From positions 73,437,176 through 73,501,175 of the forward strand of contig NC_092355.1 in assembly GCF_963676685.1 (NCBI RefSeq): a DNA stretch of 64,000 nucleotides. The letters are read 5' to 3'. The position numbers were made by a program, and so were the translations under genes. The notes under the pieces were generated by a model. It ran no database searches, was not told the origin of the DNA, and worked only from the letters and a program-made list of their open reading frames with translations. This DNA comes from Mytilus edulis. Lineage: Eukaryota; Mollusca; Bivalvia; Mytilida; Mytilidae. This document shows, piece by piece, positions 25,241-35,700 of the stretch (positions are counted from its first letter, which is position 1; the number at the start of each line of letters is the position of its first letter).

Positions 25241-26130
25241 TTAGACGTAAAGTTGTTTTTTTCTATGAATGGAAGCTGAATTTACAAATTTTGCAGTTTG
25301 AATTTGATAGTATTTCAATAAATGGATAAGTTTTTCGCTGTTGTCACTAAAATTGTCTAATGCGGCCATAGGTAGAAACCTTTGTCTAAGTTTGTCATAA
25401 CATGGACAGTTTAACATAAAATGTTTTTCATCTTCGACCTCTTGCTTTTCACACAGTACACATATTCGGTTTGGTAGCGCTTCGTTACGGAACCTTCCGG
25501 TCTCAATGCGTATAGGAAGAATCCCACATTTTAATTGGGAAAGAGCCGATCGTTCTTGTTTAGACAGATTTGATGTAATATACTGTTCTAGTTCGTAATT
25601 TTTTTTGAAGGTCACAAATGTTCGTAGTTTCGGTGATAAAGAAGATTTGTATTTCCATTCACTTTCAGTATAACATAAACGTTTTTCTTTAGCTTCTTGT
25701 ATGTCCACTATTTGTTTTGTTTCATAGAGGTTACTTAAACCAAGTTTATTAAAGATGTCCATAACTTGTGTGCACCATAATCCATTATTCTTATACTCCC
25801 ACTCGAAAACTTTTTTCGTGAGTCTCTCGTCGTCCATAAGAATGAGACGGTTCCATAGGCATACCATATTTAACCAATGTCTTTGCGTTGGTGGTAACCA
25901 GCAAAGTTCACTGTTTAATGCTATAGTGGGTGCAAACCGATGTAAACCACAGAAATATCGTACTGCTCTGTTTTGTATCATATCAATGCCATGATAGGTA
26001 TTGTAGCCCCAAACACCAGAGCAATAATCTAAAACAGGGCTGATACAGAAGTTAAACACAGTTTCAAAGGTTTTAAATCCAATTTCTTTGTATGAATGAA
26101 CTTTTGAAATAGCAGCACCAAGTGCTCTAC
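25241..26130 (-). pseudogene. LINE ORF2, C-terminal region
   Basis: The protein downstream of the RT: SPVLDYCSGVWGYNTY, RAVRYFCGLHRFAP, ELCWLPPTQRHWLNM, and a zinc-knuckle-like CVLCEKQEVEDEKHFMLNC (C-x2-C...H-x4-C). The frame is open from about 26125, just past the nested element, to the stop at 25241. A related but distinct C-terminal motif is in the plus-strand LINE near 47190-47270. Confidence 0.85.
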
Positions 26131-26131
26131 A

Positions 26132-26579
26132 ATGAAAGGCCGTTCATGTCAAAAACCCGATTAAGTAACGCGTTAACATTTAACGCGATAAAATCACATT
26201 TAATTGATAATTTAACGCGTTAAGCAATTCACTACAAAAGAGGACAGAAAAACTTTCTACTTTCGCCTTAACTAAGTTTTAAGACATCAGATTTTACTCG
26301 AAACCTAATAAATGAAATGGCCGGATGTGTCATATCTTCGTCAATTAACGCGATAATGTTGAGATTAGCAGCACATTACGTAGAAGCTTCTTTAACGCGA
26401 TAAACGTATATTTTCACCTACGGGATAAATCCCAAACTTGATAATTGCAAAGTTTAACGCGTTAAATATATTGATTTCTTTTCGCGTTAAAATCTTGTTT
26501 TAACGCGTTAAAACTGAATTTATCGCGTTAAATGTTAACGCGTTACTTTATCGGGTTTTTGACATGATCGGCCTTTCAT
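26132..26579. mobile_element. 448 bp MITE rich in TTAACGCG palindromes
   Basis: The ends are ATGAAAGGCCGTTCATGTCA (26132) and its near-complement (to 26579), with about 50 bp of terminal inverted repeat. The flanks GCTCTACA and ACTCTACC (26124-26131, 26580-26587) match at six of eight bases, as expected of an old 8 bp target duplication. Removing it rejoins the LINE reading frame across AGGRA/LGAAIS, so the insertion site is certain. The interior repeats TTAACGCG and its complement many times. Confidence 0.9.
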
Positions 26580-26998
26580 ACTCTACCACCGGCTTTGGCA
26601 AATGCATCCGCTGCAGCAGTATACTTAAGTTTTTTGCTAAAAATAACGCCCAGGTACTTGTATTGCTCAACGATTTGTAGTTGAATTGTTCATTTCCAAT
26701 TTTGAATGTTGAACTGGTCCGTGGAATTCGACCTTTCCGGAAGTGCTTAACACTTGATTTTGCACTATTTACCGGGATACCCATGTTCAAATTTTTAATC
26801 TCAACAGCTAAGTCATTAATAAAGATAGAAAATAGCGTCGGCGAAAGGTTGTCTCCCTGTCGGACACCATTTACACAAGGGAACCAGTTCGTTTGGAATC
26901 CGTTTACACGCACACAAGAGTCAGTGTTAACATATAAACTGGATATAGCATTTTGTAACATAAATTGGATTTTTTCCTTTGATGTTTTTATGAAATAA
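26580..26998 (-). pseudogene. LINE ORF2, middle RT region
   Basis: Encodes RT motifs QTNWFPCVNGVRQGDNLSPT and LFSIFINDLAVEIK. The frame then jumps to NSAKSSVKHFRKG. The stretch that should contain the YADD/FADD catalytic motif is deleted, so this copy could not be active even without the nested insertions. Confidence 0.85.
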
Positions 26999-27004
26999 TT
27001 TGCT

Positions 27005-28620
27005 TAAAAAGTGTGGTGAGGGAATACCATGGTATATTATATGCAAATTTATGTTGTACCATACTTTACTAATTAAATATGCAACTCGACTAGAATCCAA
27101 AGGAAAAAAGGCGGAGCTTCAGCCATGGTATAACATATTCATTTTCATGTTATTCCATGGCTGAAGCTCCACCTTTTTTTTTTAAATGTATCCGCCTCTA
27201 AAATATTTAGGAAACTGTAAAACGTACTAAAAGGTCAAGATCTTCATTTGTTTTCATTTTATAAGAAAAAGCAATAAATTATGTGTACCACATTTCAAGA
27301 AACCCTTTTCAAACTACATAGAATTGTTACGAATTCCCTTAATTTTGGAAACAATTACTAAATGTTTCTTTTTTCAGTTTTGAAAAAAATAAAATGTAAC
27401 ACTATCATTTGCTTTGCGAAAATTCAATTTAAATTCGATTTAAAAAGGGGGGTACCTATACAAAAAGGAATAAATATCGGCTACAAATATCTGTGAAAAT
27501 AAGGGGACGTACACTATCTACGCCCCTTGATCCGCCACTGTTAAAGTATTATTTTATCATTAAAATTGTGTTTTAATAAGTAATCTAATAAAATAACGGA
27601 AGAGAAGCATTTTTCAATTAGATGAAAATTCTGTAAAATATGATTAATTTGTATGATACATTGAAAAAAAAAACAATTCTTACCGTCATTAGAATAATTA
27701 TTTAATCCTTGTCGCTGGAATCCGACATTTTTGTTTACCTCAGTCTGATGATATTATGAAATTACCTGCGCCTACAATCATACACGGGGCGCAAAACTAA
27801 AAACAAATCAGGGAAAATCCGACATTTTCTTTACTTTCTGCAAATTCAGGGGTTCTATTACATGAAGTACACAGACGATCATACACGAAGCGCAAAAGTG
27901 ACTTGCGCGAGCTTCCATTTCATTGGATAAAACTGTAACGTGATCAATTTCCAATATTAGTTGAAGGTCTTGGAGCTGTCAATCATTTTATTTATATTAC
28001 AAATTTTATATACCATGTGTCTTACTCATTAACATATTTAAACAAACTCATCCTTCGGATTCGTTTGTTTAAATATGTTAACTCGTAAAAACCATGGTAT
28101 ATATAGTACTTATTACATTGGTTGCAATGAATTACATTGATTTCCCAGTTAGATAAAAACCGATAATTTCACATGTGAAATAAACGTGGTTATTTCACTC
28201 TCTGACGTCATACAACAATATACAATTATGGCCCGTTGAAGAGTTGAATATCCAAAATTGTCAACACGAGAAGGTTATTTCATTGAGGGCGCAGCCCGAA
28301 GTGAAATAATTTTTGAGGGTTGACAATTTTGGATATTCGTCGATTCTAAGGGGCCACAATTGTTTTATTATACCGAACTAACAGTGGAAGTGCATTTCAA
28401 ACACAGACTGACGTTTGAAAATACATTTGTGTCGGATCAAAACAAATTGTCAGTGCGTAGGAAAAATATATAGTTCCTTCCATTTTCTACATTAATTTCA
28501 TAAAAAAAAGCCATTTGCCAATGTAATAAAAAGAATAACTAATGCGCACTCGTTTAATCCATGCGTCGTTCGGTCACGCGTTGTCTTATTTTTGATATTC
28601 AAATACGGCGATTAGTTATA
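27005..28620. mobile_element. 1.6 kb hairpin-rich insertion in the LINE
   Basis: It separates two parts of the LINE RT. It contains three strong hairpins: 27104-27180 (arms with GGAGCTTCAGCCATGG), 28029-28081 (19 bp perfect arms TTAACATATTTAAACAAAC) and 28222-28372 (arms with GAATATCCAAAATTGTCAAC). A G-rich block at about 27440-27540 resembles the short element at 34883. The exact ends and target duplication were not resolved, and it may be more than one insertion. Confidence 0.6.
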
Positions 28621-28880
28621 CTATAAGTACATGTAACCATCTATTCCATTCAATCTAAGTTTGTACTGCAGTAAGTTGCGATCAACGAAGTCAAATGCTT
28701 TCTGCAAATCAACGAAAGTTACAAAGATTGACTTCCGATTTTGAATCACACTGTTTAATGTAAAGACATGGTCCAAACATGATCGATCTTTTCGAAATCC
28801 GTTCTGTTCGTCAACAATTGAATCATTTTCTTCTAAAATGTTTTGCAATCTGTTGTTTAAAACCGAACTATAACACTTAG
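28621..28880 (-). pseudogene. LINE ORF2, N-terminal RT region
   Basis: Encodes DEQNGFRKDRSCLDHVFTLN and FVTFVDLQKAFDFVDR, which are RT motifs 2a and A; the first catalytic Asp lies in FVDLQKAFD. The sequence is lost upstream of about 28890 (5' truncation) and interrupted downstream by the 1.6 kb insertion. Confidence 0.85.
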
Positions 28881-28890
28881 CTACTTAGCT

Positions 28891-29249
28891 AAGTAATAAA
28901 TAAAACATATACATGTAAAAGTGTATATGTTTGTCGATATAACACTATTATATATATACTACTTGTCAACAACTAAAAAAATGGCAAATACGCCATTTTA
29001 GTGACCAAAATCAAATAGATTTTAGTCATTAAATATATATTTAAACTTTATAACTTTTTAAGAAGACTTAGGGTTAGTTTCTCTGTTTTTACTTTTGCTC
29101 CTAAAAATTCATACCTTAAATTTGTATCAAAATTTTCACTTTCATTTTCCCGATTTTGTTTAATTTGTTCTGTAATTAAAATGTTAAGAAATCTATTATT
29201 AAACCGTTGGTTTCACGTTTGAATGGTTTTACACTAGTAATTGTAGGGG
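28891..29249. other. Intergenic, no gene
   Basis: AT-rich; nothing recognised. Confidence 0.4.
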
Positions 29250-29395
29250 CCCTTTATAGCTTGCTGTTCGGTGTGAGCCTAGGCTCCATGTTTAAGACCG
29301 GAACTTGACCTATAACGGTTTACTTTTATAATTGTGACTTGGATGGAGAGTTGTCTCATTGGCACTCATACCACATCTTCCATGACTTCCATATA
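29250..29395 (+). repeat. Retroelement 3'-end remnant
   Basis: Contains GAGTTGTCTCATTGGCACTC followed by ATACCACATCTTCC, the terminal motif shared with the remnants at 34262-34390 and 63605-63745 and complementary to 10070-10140. Confidence 0.6.
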
Positions 29396-29483
29396 TAATC
29401 AGCTAATCGACTTTTAAAGGTAATTTTAAACGCATTGTTGTAACTGTTCCATTAGAAACACCATTCAAGTATTTTGACAAGTA

Positions 29484-29768
29484 TTACAAAATTACATTTC
29501 CTGTCCCGTATTACAAAGTTACATGTCCTGTCCCGTATAACAAAATAACATGTCCTGTCCCGTATTACAAAGTTACATGTCCTGTCCCGTATTACAAAAT
29601 TACATGTCCTGTCCCGTATAACAAAATTACATATCCTGTACCGTATTACAAAGTTACATGTCCTGTCCCGTATTACAAAATTACATGTCCTGTCCCGTAT
29701 TACAAAATTTCATGTCCTGTCCCGTATTACAAAATTACATGTCCTGTCCCGTATTACAAAATTACATG
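29484..29768. repeat. 27 bp minisatellite, about 10.5 copies
   Basis: Units of TTACAAAATTACATGTCCTG plus TCCCGTA, with AAAATT/AAAGTT and TATTAC/TATAAC variants. Confidence 0.95.
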
Positions 29769-29881
29769 TCCCAACCTAAGTACAAATTAGTGGCATCTGT
29801 GTATAAATAAAGTATATAAAAAAAAGCCAACAAAGCAAACAAATAAGCTAACAAACAATTATAAGATTTCAATAATATAAT

Positions 29882-29992
29882 AAACTGTTGAGACAGATAT
29901 ATATGTCTCACCGTTAAGTAATTGTATAATGTAATGTAAACTGTTGAGACAGATATATATGTCTCACCGTTAAGTAATTGTATAATGTAATG
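29882..29992. repeat. 56 bp tandem duplication
   Basis: A unit containing CTGTTGAGACAGATATATAT and GTCTCACCGTTAAGTAATTG occurs twice head to tail with almost no difference. Each unit itself contains a short hairpin, GAGACA...TGTCTC. Confidence 0.85.
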
Positions 29993-30175
29993 CAAAAGTG
30001 AAACGGAAGACACCAAAGGGACATTCAAACTAAGTTGAAAACAAACTGATAATTCCAAGACAAACAACAGAAAAGACTGTGCAACAAGACTTCACTAAAA
30101 CTGAAGGTGATTCCAGGTGCTCCGGAAGGATGTGCAGACAATGTAAGACACCAAAGGGACATTCACATCTATTAG

Positions 30176-31187
30176 GCCAGGATTTTTTAATTTGTTGGTT
30201 TACGGATCCGCCGACCCGATTTTGCCGATTCCTAGAATAAAAATAAAATTGACTTTTCATGCTTTTTTATTCCCGCCGACCCAAACAAATACATTATCCC
30301 TGAAAAATAATTAAATGATTCTTTTTTTATGAAATGAAATGCATGAATCACTAACAAAATTGATAACACTCTCTGTTGTGAAAAAATAAAACTTCCAGTT
30401 TACGTTTCTAAAAATAGACAAATCAATTATAACTGACCTTGAAATGTCGTTTACGCAAATAATTTTGCGGAACGAAATCTGTGTTTAAAACCCATTACAC
30501 AATAAGTTCGTTTCCCTTATTTGTCATCAGTCTGTAAGATGCATAATCTCATAGAAATAGACTTGTCCAAATGTGGACAGGTGAAAAGCACCTTGGAAGT
30601 AAAAGTTCTGAATATCAACAAGTCATTTAGAATTTTCTTGTTTCATGGATAATAAAAAAAAAATATCGTCCATTTGGATAAAAAACGGGAATGCATGACA
30701 CTAGATTATAAACCCGATATTCTCGTTTTTTTCCGTGGACGAGTCTATTACGTTTTTGACACGTGTGTTGAAACTTATTTTCGTACGACGTTTTTTACAT
30801 TTTTTTCTTTATCAGTTTTCGTTTTTGAATATCATTACTCACCAAGTTTTCTGGAATTGATTAAGAGCTACGCGAATTTGTTTTTCTTGTTTGTGAAAAG
30901 ACGATTTAATTTCGTCTTTGTCTGTGAACACCCCCTTTTTTACGGCAAATCATTAGACAATGCCATGCGATATTTATGACAGCTGAGCAAGAATATTTCA
31001 TCGAACTAAAATTTGAAATGATGACAAAATAGCATAAAAAACATTTTGTTAGAATGGTGAAATGTATATTTATTTTTCATTTTTTTTTCTGTCTTGAAAG
31101 ATATTTTTTTTTCTTTTTTTTCCCGACCGACCGACCCGACTTTTTCATGGGGAAAATCCGTAAACCAACAAATTAAAAAACCGTGGC
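30176..31187. mobile_element. 1.0 kb non-autonomous DNA transposon
   Basis: The ends are inverted repeats: GCCAGGATTTTTTAATTTGT and TGGTTTACGGAT at 30176-30207, and the complement at 31156-31187 (GCCACGGTTTTTTAATTTG...). The flanks TCTATTAG and TTTATTAA match at six of eight bases. Both ends have CCGACCCGA tracts just inside. A frame at 30674-30979 has no family resemblance. Confidence 0.75.
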
Positions 31188-31460
31188 TTTATTAAAACTA
31201 ACAAATTAAAGCCTAGAAAAACAACAGTACAGAAAAAAACATTATAGAAAGCTAAGGACTGCGCAATATGACCCCACGAAAGCTGGGGGTGATTTCAGGT
31301 ACTCCGGAAGGGTTTAGCAGATCCTGATATACATCTGACAACAGTACTTACAAACCTGTTGATAAGTCTATAATCGACGGGATACATTAGATGAAAAGCT
31401 GGCGAGATTGCAGATACGATAATTATAACATATCCCTAGTCATCTTTGGAACAGCTTTTC

Positions 31461-31632
31461 CATACCGGTCAAAATATCCCTCCCCATCTGTGGAACAGAT
31501 ATTCCATACCGGTCAAAATATCCCTCCCCATCTGTGGAACATATATTTCATACCGGTCAGCATATCCCTCTCCATCTGTGGAACCGATTTTCCATACCAG
31601 TCAACATATCCCTCCCCATCTGTGGAAACCGG
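31461..31632. repeat. 44 bp minisatellite, about 4 copies
   Basis: The CATACCGGTC motif recurs at 31461, 31505, 31549 and 31593 (last copy altered), with CATATCCCTCCCCATCTGTG between. The period is not a multiple of three, so the overlapping open frames are not coding. Confidence 0.9.
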
Positions 31633-31716
31633 TCAACAGATTTGTGATGGCACCTGTATAAGTCAAAAGGGATTGTTCAAAAGCTTTATTATTATAGGAA
31701 ATGCTAGATCTAGCAC

Positions 31717-31771
31717 AAAATATCAAACCATAGGTACCTATGGTTAACCATAGGCCGCCTCAGGCGTATAT
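31717..31771. repeat. Fold-back short repeat, copy 2
   Basis: Reverse-orientation copy of 590-645 with about one mismatch, followed by AACACACCCCTT as in copy 1. It contains its own palindrome, CCATAGGTACCTATGG. Confidence 0.75.
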
Positions 31772-31799
31772 CAAAACACACCCCTTAACATCTTAAACA

Positions 31800-32933
31800 A
31801 TAGAAAATGGCTGTAAAATATGTCAAATTCTTAATCTCATCGAATCAATCATAATCAAATTTTAAGAATAGACGCATTAGATGAACATTTGCTATCAATA
31901 CCAAATTTTATAAATCGAAGAATAAACTTTTAAGATATATAAGGTAACTATAAATAGATTAAGTAAAGGGAAACCGGGATTAACCGATTGACACTTGAAA
32001 ACTTTACAGGGTCACACCAGTGTAGACAATTCAACTAATTATCTCCCTTTTAATCTCGAGAAATATACAAACGGTCACTGAAGGCAAACTTATAGTTAAG
32101 AGGGAAGGGGGAAAGAAACACTGGTATTGTGAAAACTGCATGAAATCAAAAACCTTTTCCGTGACATATTAAAATGTATGTAAAAAGGCAGTTAGGTACA
32201 AAATTGAATAAAATAAATAGAAAAAAAAGTTGCTCCCAATATATAAGACAGGCTTGCAACAGATGTGAAGTAATTCATATTCTATCTGCATTAAGTTTCC
32301 CTTCCCGTAATAAAAAAAAATGGTTGCATACTTTTTCTGAATTGTGTCGTTTTTTAACTCAGGGGGAGAATCAAGTCATTTTGAAATAATACTTATAGAT
32401 CGTCATTCAAATGCATTGCTCGTCCTAAAGAGGGCCGGGGAGGTTCAATTCCATGACCCCCTCTTTTGGATCCAAAATGTAACTACATGTTTTAAAATGT
32501 TTTTATTTTACACTGATTGTGTTGATAGTGTAAATTATCAAGTAAAATATGTATATACATATCATATCCGGTAAACATACAATAAAAAATCCAAGTGGTT
32601 TACAAAATTGCTCTTTACTAACTGCAACTTAAGATTTCCGTTTTATAAAAACATATATGTATTCATAGGAAAATAAACCGGCTGTAGATTTCCGTTCAGA
32701 GGTGTAAGTTATTTTATTATCACTATTCATATTTTTTGATAAATCATATCAAACCATATCGATAATTGAGAACAAAATAAAAATAAATTATTAATACAAA
32801 AACAAAGTTTATGTGTAAAGTAGTGCGCTTCGATTTGACTGTTTATATTGCAGAAATGCTATAATAATGGTAGTTTTAATTTTAGTCAATTTTGTATAAA
32901 TACACCCAGAGCAAACAGATGATTTTTGTACAT
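31800..32933. other. Intergenic, no gene
   Basis: AT-rich; short open frames without recognisable products. Confidence 0.4.
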
Positions 32934-33180
32934 CTGGCCTTTGTTAGTCTTGTATTATTTTAACTTTTACTAGTTTCTTGTGTACAATTTGGAGTTAAGT
33001 ATGGTGTTCATTATCACTGAACCAGTATATGTTTGTTAAGGGGCCAGCTGAAGGACGCCTCCGGGTGCGGGAATTACTCGCTGCATTGAAGACCTGTTGG
33101 TGACCTTCTGCTGTTGTCTGCTCTATGGTCGGGTTGTTGTCTCTTTGGCCGATTCCCCATTTCCATTCTCAATTTTATTT
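32934..33180 (+). mobile_element. Retroelement 3' tail, short copy
   Basis: Only the last 250 bp of the tail family: CCTTTGTTAGTCTTGTATTA, GGGGCCAGCTGAAGGACGCC, GGTCGGGTTGTTGTCTCTTT, ending CCATTTCCATTCTCAATTTT. Confidence 0.8.
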
Positions 33181-34261
33181 AAATATATAAGATGCAAAAG
33201 TGATTAGAATAATCAAAGAATTTGACAACTTCCTTCTTGCAGTGCATTAATACATGAATAATCATGGCCATGCTATCTGCACTCTTATCGTCCCCCCACC
33301 CCCAAAAAAACCCCTAAACAACTCAAAATAAAACACAAATGTTCAGGCCAGCAGAAAAACATGTACATACACTGCTGCGTATGCTCTCTTTCTTTATATG
33401 TAATTTATTTGGTATATACCATAATTGCATGTTGTCTGTAAATACTCAAACATTTTGGTGTGGATTGTTAGGAATTGGTGTTTATTGTTCAGGGGCAAAT
33501 ATTACATAAATATTAGCGAGAAAGTGTTTATAAGGGTTTGGTTTATAATTTTCAGTGGCAAATATTACATAAATATCAGGTCGAGAGCATGTTCATTACA
33601 GATTTTGCTTTATGTTCAGTGGAAGTAATTAATATCAATGGAACATCAGTATAATATCCATTTCAAACCTCCAATTTGCATCAGTAAGCCGAGCAATGCC
33701 TGAATGCCTGGTTAGAGAAAATGCGTTCGGAGGATATGTCCAAATATAATACTTAAGCATGCACAAACTAACAAGAACAGAAGCGTAAACAGGTGCTTCG
33801 AAAAAAACATAACATTTAACTTTATCTGATCAAGGAAGGTTTTGTCCTTGTTGTGAGTCTTGATGACACATTTCTATTTTTAGTTAACTGCAAAATTCTT
33901 GTTCTAAGTCATAATTTTGGTATATATATACTTTAAAAAATTCACACCACACTGAACAGGTGTAATAAATGTCAGGTTGATATCCCCAAGACATCAGGAG
34001 ATCTGAAACTCCCTTATGTATATCAAAGCTTTCACACGATCCATGACAGACAGACAGACGGACGACCGAGAGAAAGAAAAGACACAAAGTAAAAAAAAAA
34101 AAAATGCACTTATGCTATTGTATACGGGACACAGAAAGTATGTCCGACCCAAGGTTTTCTAGTCTCGTACGAGGCTGCGAACAGTATGTCAATATATATG
34201 TTCCCGTACGAGGCAACTGGAAAAAAAAAGAATAATTATAAATTTATTTTTATTGTAGTTT
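33181..34261. other. Intergenic, no gene
   Basis: Includes a small direct repeat, GGCAAATATTACATAAATAT, at about 33495 and 33555, and a GACAGACAGACGGACG tract near 34050. Nothing else was seen. A minus-strand fragment of the retroelement tail lies at 35090-35140. Confidence 0.4.
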
Positions 34262-34390
34262 TGTTTGATAAAAGCATTGGGTATTGGCTTTGCTTTGGCG
34301 GTGACCTATAGTTGTTATTATCTGTGTCATTTTGGTCTCTTGTGGAGAGTTGTTTCATTGGTAATTATACCACATCTTCTTTTTTTATAT
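34262..34390 (+). repeat. Retroelement 3'-end remnant
   Basis: Contains GGTGACCTATAGTTGTTATT, CTGTGTCATTTTGGTCTCTT and ATACCACATCTTCT, the same order as at 63605-63745. Confidence 0.6.
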
Positions 34391-34882
34391 GATATACTAG
34401 CATTTGATTTGAATTTAATCAAAGAACAATCAGTATATAATTGCTTTTTAGTAATTTATTGCTCCATTCTCGATTGGTTTACACTTTATTGACGTGTGTG
34501 TTAAGTTTTCATCGACCATCTGTATTGTTTCTATTTACCCCCTTGTGTTGTCTTTTTTTATCAACAAAATGACAACTCATTAACGACAATAGCAATAATA
34601 ATATCACAATCAGACATTAAATATATTGATCTGACGATAAAAAAACAAACGATGTGATGATATTATTACATAAAATAGGATGACATTTTGGCGGGTTTTA
34701 CTGTTTGCTTATTACCATATTTTATATTAGTCAGAACAACCTATGTAAACCATAAGTACTTAACTGGTCATACAGTAACACGTATAATATTTACTTCCTA
34801 TATGTATATGACTCTGAAGGTCGGACTTGCTACCGTGAGTTTTTATTTATTTATCTAAAAAAATCAGGTAAGAAAATAATTA

Positions 34883-35032
34883 TCAGGGGCGGATTCAGCC
34901 ATTTTAAAAAGAAGATTCCAAACTTAGATAAAGGGGTCATGGGGTGGGGTTTCTAACCATATGTCCCCCTTCAAAAGTTTTGATCGTCAAAAAGGGGGGT
35001 CCAACTCCGGACCCCGTGGATCCGCCACTAGT
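34883..35032. mobile_element. Short G/C-run MITE
   Basis: Begins AGGGGCGGATTCAGCC and ends GGATCCGCCACT, complementary over the GTGGCGGATCC-like core. Inside are GGGGTCATGGGGTGGGG and GTCCCCCTT. Similar pieces lie at 5775-5900 and 27440-27540. Confidence 0.5.
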
Positions 35033-35209
35033 GCAACAAACTGTCAATATAAATGAATGATCATATATGAAACCGTTTTAATAAATTTGAAAATGGAAAT
35101 GTGGAATGTGTCAAAGAGACAACAACCCGACCACAAGGCAGACAACACACATCATGTTTATAAATAAATCAACAGGTTGGGGACAACCCACCAAATGGGG
35201 AACTGTTCC

Positions 35210-35560
35210 CCAGATGAGTAACAATCCCTCATTTGAGTTATAATTTCGTAGTGCAAAAAATCAAATTTTTCTTAAAAGAATCTTTTTCTTAAAATGGCAC
35301 ATATTCATGAAAAATACAGCAGATTTTCCATAAGATGCTCACCCCTATCTGCATTTACTGAGAAGATACAAGCCTATGAAAAATTGGAAAATTTGACTAT
35401 TTTCAAGGCTTCTTAATTACTTTTTCAAAACCCATAATAAAAATATAGTTCTTTGGTAGAAGTTATTTCATTTTCTATAAATTTGTGCCATTTTACCTTA
35501 AAATATCATTTTTTTTAGCACTATGAAAATTACTCAAATGAGGGATATTGTTACTGGATC
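35210..35560. mobile_element. MITE upstream of GPCR copy B
   Basis: The left end holds GTAACAATCCCTCATTTGAG and the right end (about 35517-35556) its complement, CTCAAATGAGGGATATTGTTAC, with the flanking CGTAGTGC/GCACTATG matching too. It ends about 140 bp before the receptor ATG, and so could contribute promoter sequence. Confidence 0.65.
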
Positions 35561-35700
35561 ATATTTCACATTTTGCTTGGTTTAGACAGAGACTGCTTCT
35601 TAATGAAATCACAGCTGTGTCGATTATTTATTACAAAACTTTATTTTGATACTTTTTTGTAGATTAATTGAAGTCCATTAATTTCGAAAGACTAAGAGGA

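Larger units (their letters stand above)
25060..28890 (-). mobile_element. Decayed non-LTR retrotransposon (LINE) with two nested insertions
   Basis: Reading on the minus strand, RT sequence starts at about 28880, is interrupted by an insertion (27005-28620), continues (26998-26580), is interrupted again (26132-26579) and ends with the C-terminal domain (26130-25241). The 3' UTR ends in a (TTAC)n tail at about 25060-25080. The tail and C-terminal Cys motif suggest a CR1/I-like clade, but I cannot assign it more closely. It is 5'-truncated. Confidence 0.85.

Noticed and set aside
29484-29768. CRISPR-like array
   Set aside because: No spacers; simple 27 bp tandem repeat.
31391-31747. Open frames of 118 and 71 residues with repeated PSPSVE / PPHLWN words
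   Set aside because: They are translations of a 44 bp minisatellite whose period is not a multiple of three.
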